From contig JADNRX010000086.1 of NCBI GenBank assembly GCA_015501595.1, positions 62,001-126,000 of the forward strand: a DNA stretch of 64,000 bases, read 5' to 3'. Shown here one piece after another: positions 24,796-36,109 of the stretch. Position 1 is the first letter of the stretch. The number at the start of each line of letters is the position of its first letter. The notes below the pieces were generated by a model. It had not been told where the DNA came from. It did not search any database and saw only the letters and a program-made list of their open reading frames with translations. The position numbers and the translations under genes were made by a program. This DNA comes from Hymenopellis radicata. Lineage: Eukaryota; Basidiomycota; Agaricomycetes; Agaricales; Physalacriaceae.

Positions 24796-25309
24796 GGTCG
24801 TGTGGAAGAAGATCCCGTCCTCTGAGTACAGACCTGCTGTGCTAAGGAACTACCTCTCGAAGCTAGGCTCTTTATATATACAGGCGGATCCCTAGGTGAC
24901 GATAAAGCTGTGCGAAATGTCTGTGCATCAGGATGGTTGCATTGTCGAAGCGTGGTCGATGAACCCCAGATCACAGACGGTCCCGACGCGCGTAACAATC
25001 ACCAACGTAACATTTTCCGCCCGTCGAATCGCATATCATGGGGGCTGGACCTACCAGTTGTACTTGTACTGCATCCCTCCCCGAATGGATCCAGAACATC
25101 AACAGTGCTAGCGTAATGCAAGGGCGATACCCAGACTAACGCCGCCGGCACCATGAGAGGAGAACAACTGGGAGCGCTGTCGAAGCCTTGAGAGGTTGAC
25201 GAATAATCTTGAAGGACAGGAAGTAAGATGACAGTTCTCAGAATTGTGATAGAAATCAAAGACCTCTCAATTCGTACAATCGCCACAAATTTGTGCGTGT
25301 TATACCACA

Positions 25310-25766
25310 CTAATTGTCACCAGAACCACCCGCTTCAGGGGAAGCCACGCAAGCGCAGGCTAAGTTCGGACATGCCAGCATACAGCTGAACAGTACGTCG
25401 GTCATGATTAACACTGCAGGATAAAACCACATACATGCCATAGTCGGCCGCCAAGTAGCAGCAGGGCATGTTGTCCTTGCCTAAACATCCGCATCAGTCT
25501 CCATGTAAGGCGCCACATCAGTAAGCGCCGGGCTTACATTTCTCCTATATCAGGATAACCATCAGCACAGTGCACGAAGCGAAGAGAGAACGGACACTCA
25601 CTGTCGTGATAAAGTTCCCGCCTACGATATCTAAATCAGCGAGGCTCAAATTCCATCACAAGAAACCCCACTCACATTGCTCGAATAAGCCAGGCGTGTT
25701 TTCCTGCGCAGTGGCAACACGGAAAAGGAACGGTGCCGTGATAACGATAGTCGCCAATTTTAACAT
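25310..25766 (-). CDS. Small secreted cysteine-rich protein SSP2, right copy
   Basis: Five exons: 25,676-25,766, 25,602-25,621, 25,538-25,544, 25,435-25,480, 25,310-25,385; 79 aa. The signal peptide is identical to that of the left copy (MLKLATIVITAPF...). The mature chain has C-x9-C-x5-CC-x8-C-x3-C followed by two further cysteines and a Gly/Ser-rich end. The 7-nt exon 3 is flanked by an ATATAG acceptor and a GTAAG donor. Frame is kept despite many differences from the left copy, which suggests selection on the protein. Confidence 0.75.
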
Positions 25767-25902
25767 CGCAGTTGGTGCTCGTGGCACGATACGAGACATG
25801 TGACAAAGCCAGCCAGACATACAGAGAAGTGCAACCAAAGTCCAAAACCTTTCTTCAATTCGGACCGCCACCATTACCCTCACCGCCACTCCTTCGTTAA
25901 GC

Positions 25903-26308
25903 CTAGCAGGTTTTCGGACATGCCGTCATACAACTAAAAAACGCGTCAGTCACGACTTGGCCGGTAAGATGAACCCGCGTACATGGCATAGTCGAAATCC
26001 AAATAGCAGCAGGCCAGGTTCTTCTGGCCTAAATATCGACGTCAATTCACATCCAAAAGGTAGTATGATGCGCCATATCAACAGAGGAACTTACATCTGT
26101 GCTGTAACAGGATAAGTATCAGGACATCGAAGAGAAGAAAGAGAAGGAAAACGCACAGTCCAGACAACGTTTCCGCCTAGTATGCGAAGCCCACATTCGG
26201 CCAAAGAGATTTGAACTCACATCGGTCGTATAACGCAGGTCCGTTTCCCTGTGCAACAGCAGCACGGAAAAAGAATGGTGTCGCGAGAATGAAAGCCAAT
26301 TTCAACAT
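25903..26308 (-). CDS. Small secreted cysteine-rich protein SSP1, right copy
   Basis: Five exons: 26,221-26,308, 26,157-26,176, 26,095-26,101, 25,983-26,028, 25,903-25,933; 63 aa, phases consistent throughout. The signal peptide is MLKLAFILATPFFFRAAVAQ. The mature peptide of about 43 aa carries seven cysteines: C-x9-C-x5-CC-x8-C-x3-C-x3-C, ending CPKTC. Exon 3 could extend 12 nt if a weaker GTTGAT donor were used, adding one cysteine; the GTAAGT donor is favoured because SSP3 uses the same position. No homologous domain is certain (CBM1-like CGG...W start, or cystine-knot-like CC spacing). Confidence 0.75.
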
Positions 26309-26534
26309 CGTTTGTGGTATGAGGCAAGACACTACGAGACGCGCGGCACATATTAATAAGAAATCCCATCGCATTCCGCCCGAGACAGTGTTTACGGTAT
26401 AAACAACGCTTTCAAACAAGGACACAGACGTGACTATTGTATCGCCGTGCGCTGCCCGCACAGGTTCCAAAAAACCTACTAGTCGGAAGCCTTCCAGTCC
26501 AATCACGTTCGTCCCTAGTCCGAACAACACAAAT

Positions 26535-27750
26535 TAGAAGGTGCCACAAGCCGTTTGAGTGGAGAAGCCAATACCTACAGCGTGTAGCGATTAACAGCGC
26601 GAGTCACGTTTAGTCTCCGTATGGTCTCTCTACCACTAGAAGAGGGTAAAGAATACACCATTTCCCTAGAACGTATCGGCCAATGGTCGTGGTAGTCTGA
26701 GTCCACTTCCTGGAAGGTTTACAAGGCGTCCTCAGCTACATAACCAACCTGAGGAGAACCGGTCATGAAACCTCAGAGCGAATGTTTAAAGCGAACGAGA
26801 CGCAGGACGCTAGTGAGTCTTCAAATTAAGGACTGGTATCCCGGTGCGCCGCTTCCTGGAAGGTAACCACCATGGACGTCGACAGGCAGCCAGAAACGTT
26901 TGAGCACTCGTAAACGACCAAAGGCGACGATATCGCCTATGTCCTTGAGGAGAGCTCGGCTTCGTATGGCGTATCGAAACTGGAAAACACAGAAGATGGT
27001 GCTTCCCTATAATGATAGTCAGCTTAGATGGTTTAATCACAAGCTTGGCTCACCTTGGGCGTTGTCATTTCGTCGTGAGTCTTCGCTCATGGCGATACTG
27101 ACAATATAGCGACTCGGTGCAGGACATGCTTCAAACAGTTTGGGTGCCGCCGGAAAACGCCATTATATGCGCTATGTGTGATATCTTGCGCGTATATTCG
27201 GGTGTGCTATTGATTCGGAGGCGACTCTGTAGCGCAGATAAGTCCGGTGAGAATGAGGGCGAAGAGTCTGGCGCACTCGATTAAATATCGGTTCCAAGCT
27301 GGGCTGGCAGCCATCCGTTGTACAGAATTCATAGCTGCCTGTACAGGATGGTCTTGGGCACGTAGCAGCCTCTGCTGGCATGATCCTACGCGCATTGTTA
27401 GGATTGTACAGTACCAAAGAGCGAAGGATACGCACCTTGAGCGACTTTCGTTGTTCAGCACGCCTAGATACAGGCTAGATATCCCCCTCGACTGATCTGT
27501 TGCGAATAAGTTCCAAGCATAAAGCCAAAGACAATTATCGGAAGCGCGCACATCTTCGTATCCTAACGCCTAGCAGACGGTACGCAAAAGCGGGGCCAAT
27601 GGTGCGACGCGCCTGACGTCGGCCTCGATGACGGGGAGCGAAAACATTGTGGATGAGCCCGTCGGGTCTGGTGGCAGAAGCCTGGAGGGCGGCGTAAGTC
27701 GTCGACAGCGACACAGAGGGCCGGAATGGTGACGGCGGGAGGCAAAAGTG
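26535..27750. repeat. Inverted block A+B, left copy, degenerate coding
   Basis: Two stretches (26,535-26,935 and 27,200-27,750) match 37,050-37,440 and 36,110-36,610 in inverted orientation. On the minus strand there are intron-like signals (for example a GTGCGT donor, CTAAC and GTAG around 27,430-27,385) and short protein-like exons (for example DHASRGCYVPKT), but a stop follows. This is probably a decayed spliced gene; no family is recognised. Confidence 0.5.
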
Positions 27751-27803
27751 GCAGGCGGATCAATCGGGAATCATCCCGCTTAACCACTACCTCCAAACTC
27801 CAG

Positions 27804-29545
27804 ATGGCGAATTGCAGCGTCAAAAGGCAGTACGCGACAGGTGGTAAGTCGTCGTATATTATTATACTGAAAATCTAAACTCACTTTCTTGCAAGGCCAG
27901 GAAACAAACCTGCATACAGAGGCCAATACTTCCCCTCTCTTCGATTCCTGCGCATTACAGACTGTCGAGGGCGAAGCTACGGCCAAAACGGAGACTGATA
28001 CTTCACCGTGTACCATCGACGACCTCCCATTCGAAATTCTCCAAACTATATTCACGGAAGCCTGCGCCAATGACTACATCTGGATTAACTCCGAGTCCTC
28101 GCCCTTCTCCCACATACCCGTTGACGACTTAGGGGAAGATCCACTGCCTTTTGATGTCCCCTCAGAGTCATACGAGCCCTTCCCGATGACCCTCCTCCGC
28201 GTCTCGTCGCGCTGGCGCGCTGTCGGATGCGCGACCAGCAGTATCTGGGGCGCAGTAGCCCTTACTCTGTCGCGCGCAGGACCATTTCCCGATCCACAAG
28301 ATACGTCGTGTCCAGCATGGCGTCGGCTGGATCGCGTCTTGGGATACGCGCGCGGCGCGGCGATGCACGTCATATGCCAAGGATGGATGGGGAACGCATA
28401 CACAGTGTCCCTATGCGCTCGTCTTTTCCGTACTTCCAACCAATGGGAGATTGCACATTTGCATCTGAATGGTCTTCCGACTGTACACCTGGTCGATGCG
28501 CTCAAAGGCGAGCTCGCGTTGTTGCAAGTTCTCGATTTGTATCTTGGGACTTTGTGGCCCCTGGCGGAAGAGGAAAAGATCTGCGAGGCGTTTCGCGTAG
28601 CGCCGCGTCTCACGGATGTTCAATGCACCTACGGCCATTGGGAGCTGCAGTTCCCTGGGCGCAGCTCGTTGCGTTCAGCGGCAAAGTATATCGCAATCCT
28701 CATCTGCAGTATCTCAGGCGATCCCTGGAACGGAGTGCGCGGAACCTCGAGGTGCTGTTTATCGATGCAAATGCTGCCTGGCCTCCCCTGATATTGGAGG
28801 CTGGGGTGGATACGACTCTCAGTGGAATTCTTCCATCGGTTCGCAACCTAGCGCTTAACGACGAGCACACGCCGACCCTCTTTACCTGTCCTTCCTTGAC
28901 CCATCTTACCATCTATCCCCTTACCCGGTACAACAGCACCCCTCTGGAACAAGCAGTATCCATGCTCGAACGCTCCTGCTGTTCCTTGACCTCTCTCTCT
29001 ATGCACCGCTTGCGTCCAATGGAGCCGGCGTTGATTTATTTTCGCCGTATCCTGATGCTTTCACCCGAGCTGGAAACCCTGTCCATAGTCGTTGACAGAA
29101 GGGAATCTAGGCGCATCAACCGCGTGCTTCGGCTGATGTTGGAATTCATGAAGGGGCTTCATGACAAGTTGAAGAAACTGCGATGTCTGATGATCGAGAC
29201 TGTCGCTAGGAATACACCGACTTCCTTCGTTCATGATCCCCGGGGGCTCTGCCGGGTGCGTTGCCTCGTATCGAGGACGAGACGCTCGACGTGTTGAGGT
29301 CCTTGTTTGCGGCGTATCTGCCTGCGCCATCGATTCAGGACTTGTCATACTCTTCAAGGGGATTCACGCATATAGTATCGCACCCACGAAACTTTGAGAT
29401 GGACTCGGCGATGGACACGACCGCGTTCAGGGAACTAGAGAATTGTGAGAAGGGTTCTCTCGCCGTGGTGTTGAAATTTAGTCGTACGTGTTTCTGCGTC
29501 TGTTCAACTTTTTATTCAAGGAAGAACAGAATTCGATGGTTCTGA
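27804..29545 (+). pseudogene. F-box protein C, left copy, frameshifted
   Basis: Exon 1 is 27,804-27,843 and exon 2 starts at 27,896 after a GTAAGT...GCAAG intron. The F-box is IDDLPFEILQTIFTEACAND with LLRVSSRWRAVGCATSSIW; leucine-rich sequence follows. Near 28,656 one base is missing relative to the mirror copy (TTCCCTGGG against TTCCCTTGGG), which shifts the frame; the protein continues in another frame (VYRNPHLQYLRRSLERSARN...). A second frame change occurs at a C/G run near 29,240, after which PRIEDETLDVLRSLFAAY continues to 29,545. The first ATG used by the mirror copy is lost here (CATGACC to CACTACC). Confidence 0.8.
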
Positions 29546-30043
29546 ACGTTCGGGGCTGTATGCGGGACCTGGTTAGCGGTATGGATCACTGGTAGAAACA
29601 CATTAATTTCGCGCGCACATCAAGCTATGGGATTAACTTGGCCTACAAGCTCATGTACTTATTCTCTTATTTCCTTTCCAGTATACTTACCCTCTCATTG
29701 TTATACCATCTCTTATATAATGCTAGTACTTCGAGCACCACTATTGTACCACTTGAAGTACTGATACCACCTATGTACACGAGAATGAATATCTCCTCGC
29801 ATGCTAAACGTATCGCGAGGTGCGGACATCTTCTCGTCCGGTCATCGAACGTGGCAGTTGGCTTATTGGTCTGGGGGAAAGGGGTTATCTAATGTCGAAA
29901 CGGTTAGAACAGGCGCGTGCTGAGTTTACCAACGGGCAACGGCTGGCGCATCTGCTAGAGGAGAGCGACAACCGATGACTCACCATTGGTTGCGAGAGAT
30001 AAACGATAAGAACGTCATGCGGGATGAAGACTGAAAGGGTTTA

Positions 30044-30298
30044 CTGTACTATTACACGCAAGTCTTCATGGGGCGTTACCCGTTATGCATACTCTTCACA
30101 GATGTTACTCTTCATTCAGGGTCCAATTTCCTTATATGGGCAGGCGGGAGCGGCGGCGCTAGTCGCCGCCCCGAAAAATTTCCTTTTTGGGCCTTACCCG
30201 GGGCTCAATTTTGGCCGTTACGCGTTATGGTAGCCTCAACTCTTCATTTCACAGGCCTCCGTTATGAGTTATGCGAAGACTACATTGAAATAGTACAG
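30044..30298. mobile_element. MITE-like element M4, TA target
   Basis: A 255-bp element flanked by TA at 30,042-30,043 and 30,299-30,300, with diverged terminal repeats (CTGTACTATTACACG and, inverted, CTGTACTATTTCAATG). It contains the GC-rich central hairpin (GGGAGCGGCGGCGCTAGTCG) shared by the group. The mirror copy of block D (about 39,740) lacks it, giving an approximate empty site. Confidence 0.78.
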
Positions 30299-30659
30299 TA
30301 TCGGGACTCTCGGAGAGTACAAATGTGGCGCTCCATTTCCGTGACCATTACTGGTAAGGAATACATCACATACTTTGCCTCTTATTCAAGCCATTTCGCA
30401 GATAGAATGCCTCAATATGCTCAACAATGACACTGTTTTATCGCCGCTCGCTGGTGACTTGAATCTGCGCCGGAAATATTCTCTTCTTGTTACTACGCAG
30501 CAACAGCCTCGTGCTCGGCATGAGGTTTCCCTTCCGAATCAGCACATGTAAATGCACCGTGCACGCGGCTCCTTGTGAACGATGCTTCTATGATCCGTGG
30601 GCTGTGTTGCTGTTTCAACAGCTTTCGTCGGCCTTGTTCTTCTGAGGCCCCCCGAAAGG

Positions 30660-30667
30660 TATAAAAG
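30660..30667 (+). promoter_or_regulatory. TATA box of F-box gene D
   Basis: TATAAAAG, 69 nt upstream of the split start codon. The same box and about 60 flanking bases are conserved in the mirror gene (minus strand, 39,366-39,373), indicating a functional core promoter in both. Confidence 0.7.
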
Positions 30668-30735
30668 CGAGCGAAGAATGCCACTCACCTTCATCACTCT
30701 CATCCGATCCTAAAGCCTCTTCAAACACAAACACA

Positions 30736-32679
30736 ATGTGAGGCTCAGAATCATGAGTCGTTGAACTTGCACTGATTCTCTCTACACTGTACAGGTCTCA
30801 AGTCAATTTATCTGTCGCCACCGCCATTCCTCCTTCTCCATCCCCCGATTGTTTTATATCACGCCTACCTGATGAACTCCTACAGGTCATCTTCGTCGAA
30901 GCATGGAAGGCCTCCGAGTCCCCCGAGGGCATCGTTATCACCTCGAATCTTTGCTATCACTCGTCGTTGTCAATGTCCGAGTCACCGCTTCCCATCATCC
31001 TTACGCAAGTTTGCCAGTATTGGAGTCTTGTTGCTCAGGACACGGGCGCACTTTGGGCGAAAATCACGTTATGTCCAACTGATACAAACCGAAGGTCCGA
31101 ATCGCCGTCATTGCAGTACTTGGAACAGGTCTTGAGATATGCCGAACATCGTCGCGTCCCGATGGATGTGTATTGCCGCGGACAGGTTAACAGCAAGAGT
31201 GAGCGTGCGCTTTGCGATAGATTGTTCTCCTGCTCCAATCAATGGAGAACAGCACAGATACGACTCCAAGGCAGGGACAGTATCCGCGTTCTCGAGCCGT
31301 TGAGAGATAGACTGGCCTTGTTGGAGACACTTTCTATTTCTGTAAACGTTGAAGATCTAGAGGAGTCAACCGATTTGTTGCCATCCCGTGATGCTACAAC
31401 GCCTTGCAATGTTTTTTCCTCCGCACCCCTGCTGAGGCAGGTAGTCTGCGATTACCATCAATGGGCGTTTACTGTACCATTTCGACCGAGCGTTCAGGGG
31501 GGTGTAACCCGTAACGGCTCGGTTCGTTATTCCAAGTGTTCTGTTCAGGCACAACTGCCTATAAAAGGAAAGTCGGCCGCATCGGGAGCCCGCAGGGCGG
31601 GAAAAATTGCCTAATCTGGACTGTTCACAGCATCGTAACCGTAACCCGGCCCAAAAGTGTTCAGTTCACGGGGGTGCCGTAACCCGTAACTGAACGCTCG
31701 GTCGAAATAGTACAGTACATTTCCCTGGGAAACCTTGTTGGAATTTAGTGCCCACCTTCACACTGGTGTCGCTCATTTGCCTTATCTTCTCGACTCTATG
31801 GCACTCCTCCGAGAGGTCCGGAGCGTCTTGCTATAATCCTAGGCAACGCGGAGCCAGCAGACGAGGAGCCAGCGGACGTGGATAGATCATCAAACATTGT
31901 CTCACGCTCCGTTCCATCGATTACGAGGCTGAAGTTGCGCAACCTAGGCTTCTTTCCAACCCTTGAAGGTGCGACTTTTCCGTCGTTGACAGAACTTTGC
32001 CTTCAGAGTTCCAGTCCAAAATGTCTGGCTGCCGCAGCGTCTCTGATTCAGCGTTCACACTGTGCTCACACTTTGACATGTCTGAACATTGAAGGATTCG
32101 ATCGAATGCAAGCGGATAGTATGACCTCGCTACAGAAGCTTCTCATGTGTGTGCCCGAGCTGTACGAGCTAGGAATCTATTGCGACGATGGCAGACCACA
32201 GTCAAGTGACGACGTGCTTCAGGAATTTTTAGGTTTCATCGAGACAAACGGTCATCTCATCCCTCATCTTCGACGTCTATTACTTCGCGTCGAGAGGTTG
32301 AGCATCGAACAGGGTAAGTATTTTTACAGATATTTCGTTGAAATGCCCTGATGATAAACTCCCCGTAGAATACTCCGCCAGCAGGCTTGTTTCCCGAACG
32401 TTCCGTGCGGGACGCAGACATGGGGACGGATTCTTTGAGAGTCCTATTCAGTGGGGGAGCGATGGTCTGCAACGCCGTCATGAGCATGCTGAAAGTGTTC
32501 TGCAAAATGCCCTTGACCATAGCGACTCTGAGGCTTCAGAGTCCGGGGACTCGGAGTGTAGCGGTGCTGTAGAATTTAACGACTCGATGTCGGAATCTGG
32601 CACTGGTGATGTAGAAATCGGCGACTCTATGTTGGAGCTTGGGACTCTTTCGGGTTCCGATGTTTCTGAGTCCGATTAA
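30736..32679 (+). pseudogene. F-box protein D, interrupted by a MITE
   Basis: The start codon is split by an intron: AT at 30,736-30,737, then a GTGAGG...GTACAG intron (30,738-30,794), then G TCT CAA (MSQVNLSV...). The F-box (LPDELLQVIFVEAW) and the following region align with the intact mirror gene D'. Element M3 (31,472-31,715) sits in the exon and introduces stops; removing it restores WAFTFPWETLLEF. A frameshift near 31,830 follows, then the frame LGNAEPADEEPADV... continues to 32,313, a GTAAGT...CCGTAG intron, and a last exon 32,369-32,679 with an acidic Ser/Asp/Glu-rich tail that D' lacks. Confidence 0.82.
31472..31715. mobile_element. MITE-like element M3, TA target, in a coding exon
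   Basis: A 244-bp element with 26-bp terminal inverted repeats that differ at one position (CTGTACCATTTCGACCGAGC against CTGTACTATTTCGACCGAGC for the first 20). TA is duplicated at 31,470-31,471 and 31,716-31,717. Removing the element plus one TA gives a continuous reading frame matching the mirror gene, which has no insertion. This is the cleanest insertion event of the family here. Confidence 0.93.
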
Positions 32680-32699
32680 ACCAGCTATAATGTACCAAT

Positions 32700-34440
32700 C
32701 ATTAGCTATAAACATAGAGTTAGTTATATCAGAGACGATTGTAGGAGTGAATCAAAGTACTAGACATTTAAATCGAGTACATTCTGGGAGTCAAGCGACA
32801 ACCTGTAGAATCGGCCGCCCATAGTACTCGCCTCTCTCAAGCACTTAGAAAGCCACAGCCCCCGAGAGAACAGACATCCCGCCCGCCCCAGCCTCTTTAC
32901 CTCTGATACTCATCCACGACCTCGGAGTGAGGGAAGACGCACCCTGCGCGCGTGAAAGCAACCTTCTACTTACCTCGAACCCGCCGAACATAACCCTGAC
33001 CGGAATGTAGCTATCAGAGGTAATCTCTAGCGACCAGTGCGGAACATATTGATTGAGGGGATCGCCAATTCGCCTAGAATTGTCCCCAAACGCTTCCAAA
33101 GTTTAAGGCAAGGACAACAACGCGACTGGCACGTGACTAGAACGGAATATCCAATTTGGCAAGGGCCTGGGCTTGGTCTACAGCGCCTGTCGTTCTGCCG
33201 TCACGGTGGACACCGTCGACTTTCACTGCTCAGATTAAAACTCTATTAATCTTGTCTCCGAGTCCACTTCATCGGTACTGTGGCGTGCATATCTGAATTC
33301 GCGGCTTTTCCATTTCTTTGAGCGACTGGCTTCCCGGCGCTACCCGACATGGAGCAGCTATAACATTCAAAGGGCGCGCATTTTCATCCGACGGTGGATG
33401 ATATCGGTCTTGTAGCGCCACGAAAGTTGGCGGATTAATTTCAGAACGTTATCTTCCGGACCCTACCACCCCCGGAAACCAAGCATGTCAGGCTCACGCA
33501 AAATGTCGGGTTTTCTCACCGCCACGGTGCAAGAGTTGGTATTCACTTCGTTGCTTGCTTATGCATTGACTTCTATCTGTTTTCCAGCCTGCTTAGAGCA
33601 GCTGCAAATAAGGGCAACTTGGTTCAGTGTCAGGATCTAGACCCTGTACCTATTACTTTGTTTCCTAACAAATTATCTTGACGTCCTGTAATAGTCGCAC
33701 GCTGGATCTTTATGAACACACTGACATGCTGTCCTGGCCTAGACTTCAAGGGGACGCGAGCACGCCGCACGTCTGGTGTTTACACCCACAGTGATCTCGA
33801 TACGACCTTGGCCGGCAACGACGAAGCCGAACAGAAATGACGAGTGTCCATCTTCCTTCATTTTGGGCACTACTTACCGCGTATTATCGCGTCACTGATT
33901 CGAGTAAGTGTCAATATCTTTTTTGTTTCATTCACTCACAATGATTCTATAGGCTGCTGCTGGCGATCTCCGTCTTTTCGACAAAGGAATTCGGTAATCT
34001 TTGTCCAGCACGACGGTAAGCATTCGGTCTGTTTCCTTCCTCATACCTCTCAACTGTCGTAGAATTCTGCGCGATCTCCGACTTGATCGTCATTTCCGTG
34101 GCGAGTTTGGTCCATGCCAATGGCTCAGGTGTCTTTCGGAGGAGTGAGCATAGACAGGCACGTTGAGGGCACGAAAGCCTTGAGCCGTTCGTGAGCTTTG
34201 CATCATCGTCTATTGAATGAAAGGTTCAAGCTTGTAGGTATAACTTGACTATTTTCGCTATTGCCAACGGAATTCAGGTGCTTCCTATATCCGGTGACGC
34301 GACCCCACACCGACCGGCTTGCGTCATGTCTTCAGCAGCGACGAAGTGGCGATGGCTTCGATGACACCGATGACGTTGACGGTACATCTGCACACATATA
34401 TAAGGCCGTTCTCATCTTACCTTTCTACCAACAGTTACAA
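32700..34440. other. Intergenic region without a supported gene
   Basis: About 1.7 kb between F-box gene D and the alcohol dehydrogenase. Only short frames without motifs were seen. A TATATAAG box at about 34,397-34,404 belongs to the downstream gene. Confidence 0.5.
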
Positions 34441-34462
34441 CCATTGACCTCCTCCATCAATC

Positions 34463-35987
34463 ATGCAAACCGCATCTTTCATAGCAGAAAAGTTGACTGG
34501 GCGCGGAACTTCCGAGACCACTGCAGACGTCTCGAATCCCGGCAACGACGCAGCGCAGTTTGGCGAAGGTGGAGAGAAGATGTTGGCCTTGGTGTGGAAG
34601 GCGAAGGGGCAGGTCGAGATGGGTACGTGGCCGACAACAACTCGCCTTGGTCAAAGCCAACATTTTGTGTTCAACTAGCCGAGACCGCCAAACCCAAGGT
34701 CATCGACCCGCGAGACGTCGTATTGAAAGTGACCGGCTCGACGATCTGTGGGAGCGATCTCCACCTTCTTCACGGCGCGATAATGCAATTGCAATCCGGC
34801 GACATCCTTGGCCATGAATTCTGTGGTGTCGTCGAGTCTGCGGGTCCCGAAGCGAAAGCTAGAGGCGTGAAGGAAGGCCAGCGCGTCGTAGCGTCGTTCC
34901 AGATCGCGTGCGGCGCCTGCACGTATTGCAAGGAAGGCTTGTCCAGTATGTGCGAGAAGACGAATCCATCTGGATTGACGCGCGCCATGTGGGGCAAGCA
35001 AACTGCGGCTTCTTTGGGTATTCTCATTTGACGGGTGGTTACGCTGGTCAGTTCTTTCTTAGATGTTTGCTTGTCAATCGCTGAAGTGGCGAGGTATAGG
35101 CGGTCAAGCGGAGTACGTCCGTGTACCCTTTGGTGACGTCAATCTTCTCCCACTCCCGGACGATGTACCAGATGAGAAGGGACTCTACCTGAGTGACGTT
35201 CTCTGCACATCATATAACGCTGTTGTCGATACTGGCGTCGAAGAGGGTCATAATGTTGCCATCTGGGGTGCAGGACCGATTGGACTGATAGCTGCCCATT
35301 TCGCGTTGAAGCAGAAGAAAGCGGCGAGGGTCATCCTAATCGACGCCGTACAGTGGAGGTTGGACTGGGCACAGCACAAGATTCAAGGTTTGGAGGTTTT
35401 GAATTACAAGGAACTGCCGAAGGGGGACACCGTCACGAAGAAGCTCCATGAGCTTGTTCCTGGCGGTTGGGATATCTGTATTGATGTCGCCGGGGGAGAG
35501 TATGCCAAGGTATTTTCTTTGAACGTACCATTATTAGTGACGCTAACCGTGTTTGCAGGGATGGGCGCACTACTTCGAGCTGGGACTTGGCGCCGAAACA
35601 GACACCTCCGAAATCATCAACGAGATGATTACGTCGACACGACACTTTGGTCGCTGCGGTATCACGGCGGCGTACAGCGGATTTACCAACCACTTCAATG
35701 TTGGGGCGCTCATGGAACGCGGTATTCGGTTGATTGGCAATGGTCAAGCGCCTGTTCATCGGTACTGGAAAGAGCTCCTTGCTCAAATTCAAGACGGGAC
35801 GTTGGATCCGACGATGATGTTGAGCCATCGCATTCGGTTGGAGGATACGGCGAAGGCATATTATAAGTTTGATGAGAGAGATGAGAAGTCGAGGATGTTG
35901 AAGGTGTTTATTGAGACGAAGCATTCGTTCCCCAAGGCGGAAAAGACGCCCATTTTGTCGCGGGTACCAATAGCGTACAGTAAGTAG
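34463..35987 (+). CDS. Zinc-containing alcohol dehydrogenase (MDR family), apparent frameshift
   Basis: The start is ATG 34,463 with TATATAAG 59 nt upstream. Exons are 34,463-34,622, 34,679 to about 35,051, 35,100-35,509, 35,559-35,987. The catalytic-zinc region is STICGSDLHLLHG and GHEFCG; the structural-zinc cysteines are in CGACTYCKEGLSSMC; the Rossmann motif is WGAGPIGL. It resembles the fungal glutathione-independent formaldehyde/alcohol dehydrogenase group. In exon 2 near 35,005 one base appears to be missing: the frame up to WGKQTA and the frame with FFGYSHLTGGYA are offset by one. Intron 2 (GTCAGT...TATAG) then rejoins GGQAEYVRVPFGDVN. It is either a recent pseudogene or a base-calling error. 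It is single-copy in the loop of palindrome 2. Confidence 0.82.
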
Positions 35988-36109
35988 TTAATGTTGCATG
36001 TATGTTCCATCCATTGTCTAGTACGGAGTTGTTTAGATCTCGAGTCCTTGGTTTGTTCATAGCAATGGTTCTGTAATTACCGGTAAGTCGGATAATCCGA
36101 TTCCTATTG

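Larger units (their letters stand above)
19030..26310. repeat. Right arm of inverted duplication 1
   Basis: Mirror copy of the left arm: a short inner stretch (19,030-19,380), F2 (19,807-21,408), block X (21.8-22.8 kb), F1 (22,882-24,008), SSP3 (24,306-24,795), SSP2 (25,310-25,766) and SSP1 (25,903-26,308). All genes point the opposite way to their left-arm partners. This arm is compact and free of the transposon insertions found on the left, so it supplies the empty-site reference for them. Confidence 0.9.

Noticed and set aside
27172..27435. Cysteine-containing frame (TCPRPSCTGSYEFC)
   Set aside because: The mirror block reads a different frame as the conserved one (SRGCYVLKT); this cysteine frame is not preserved.
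28074..28613. Antisense frame of 179 aa, mirrored at 43,859-44,290
   Set aside because: Antisense shadow of the conserved F-box genes C and C'; no start context or motifs.
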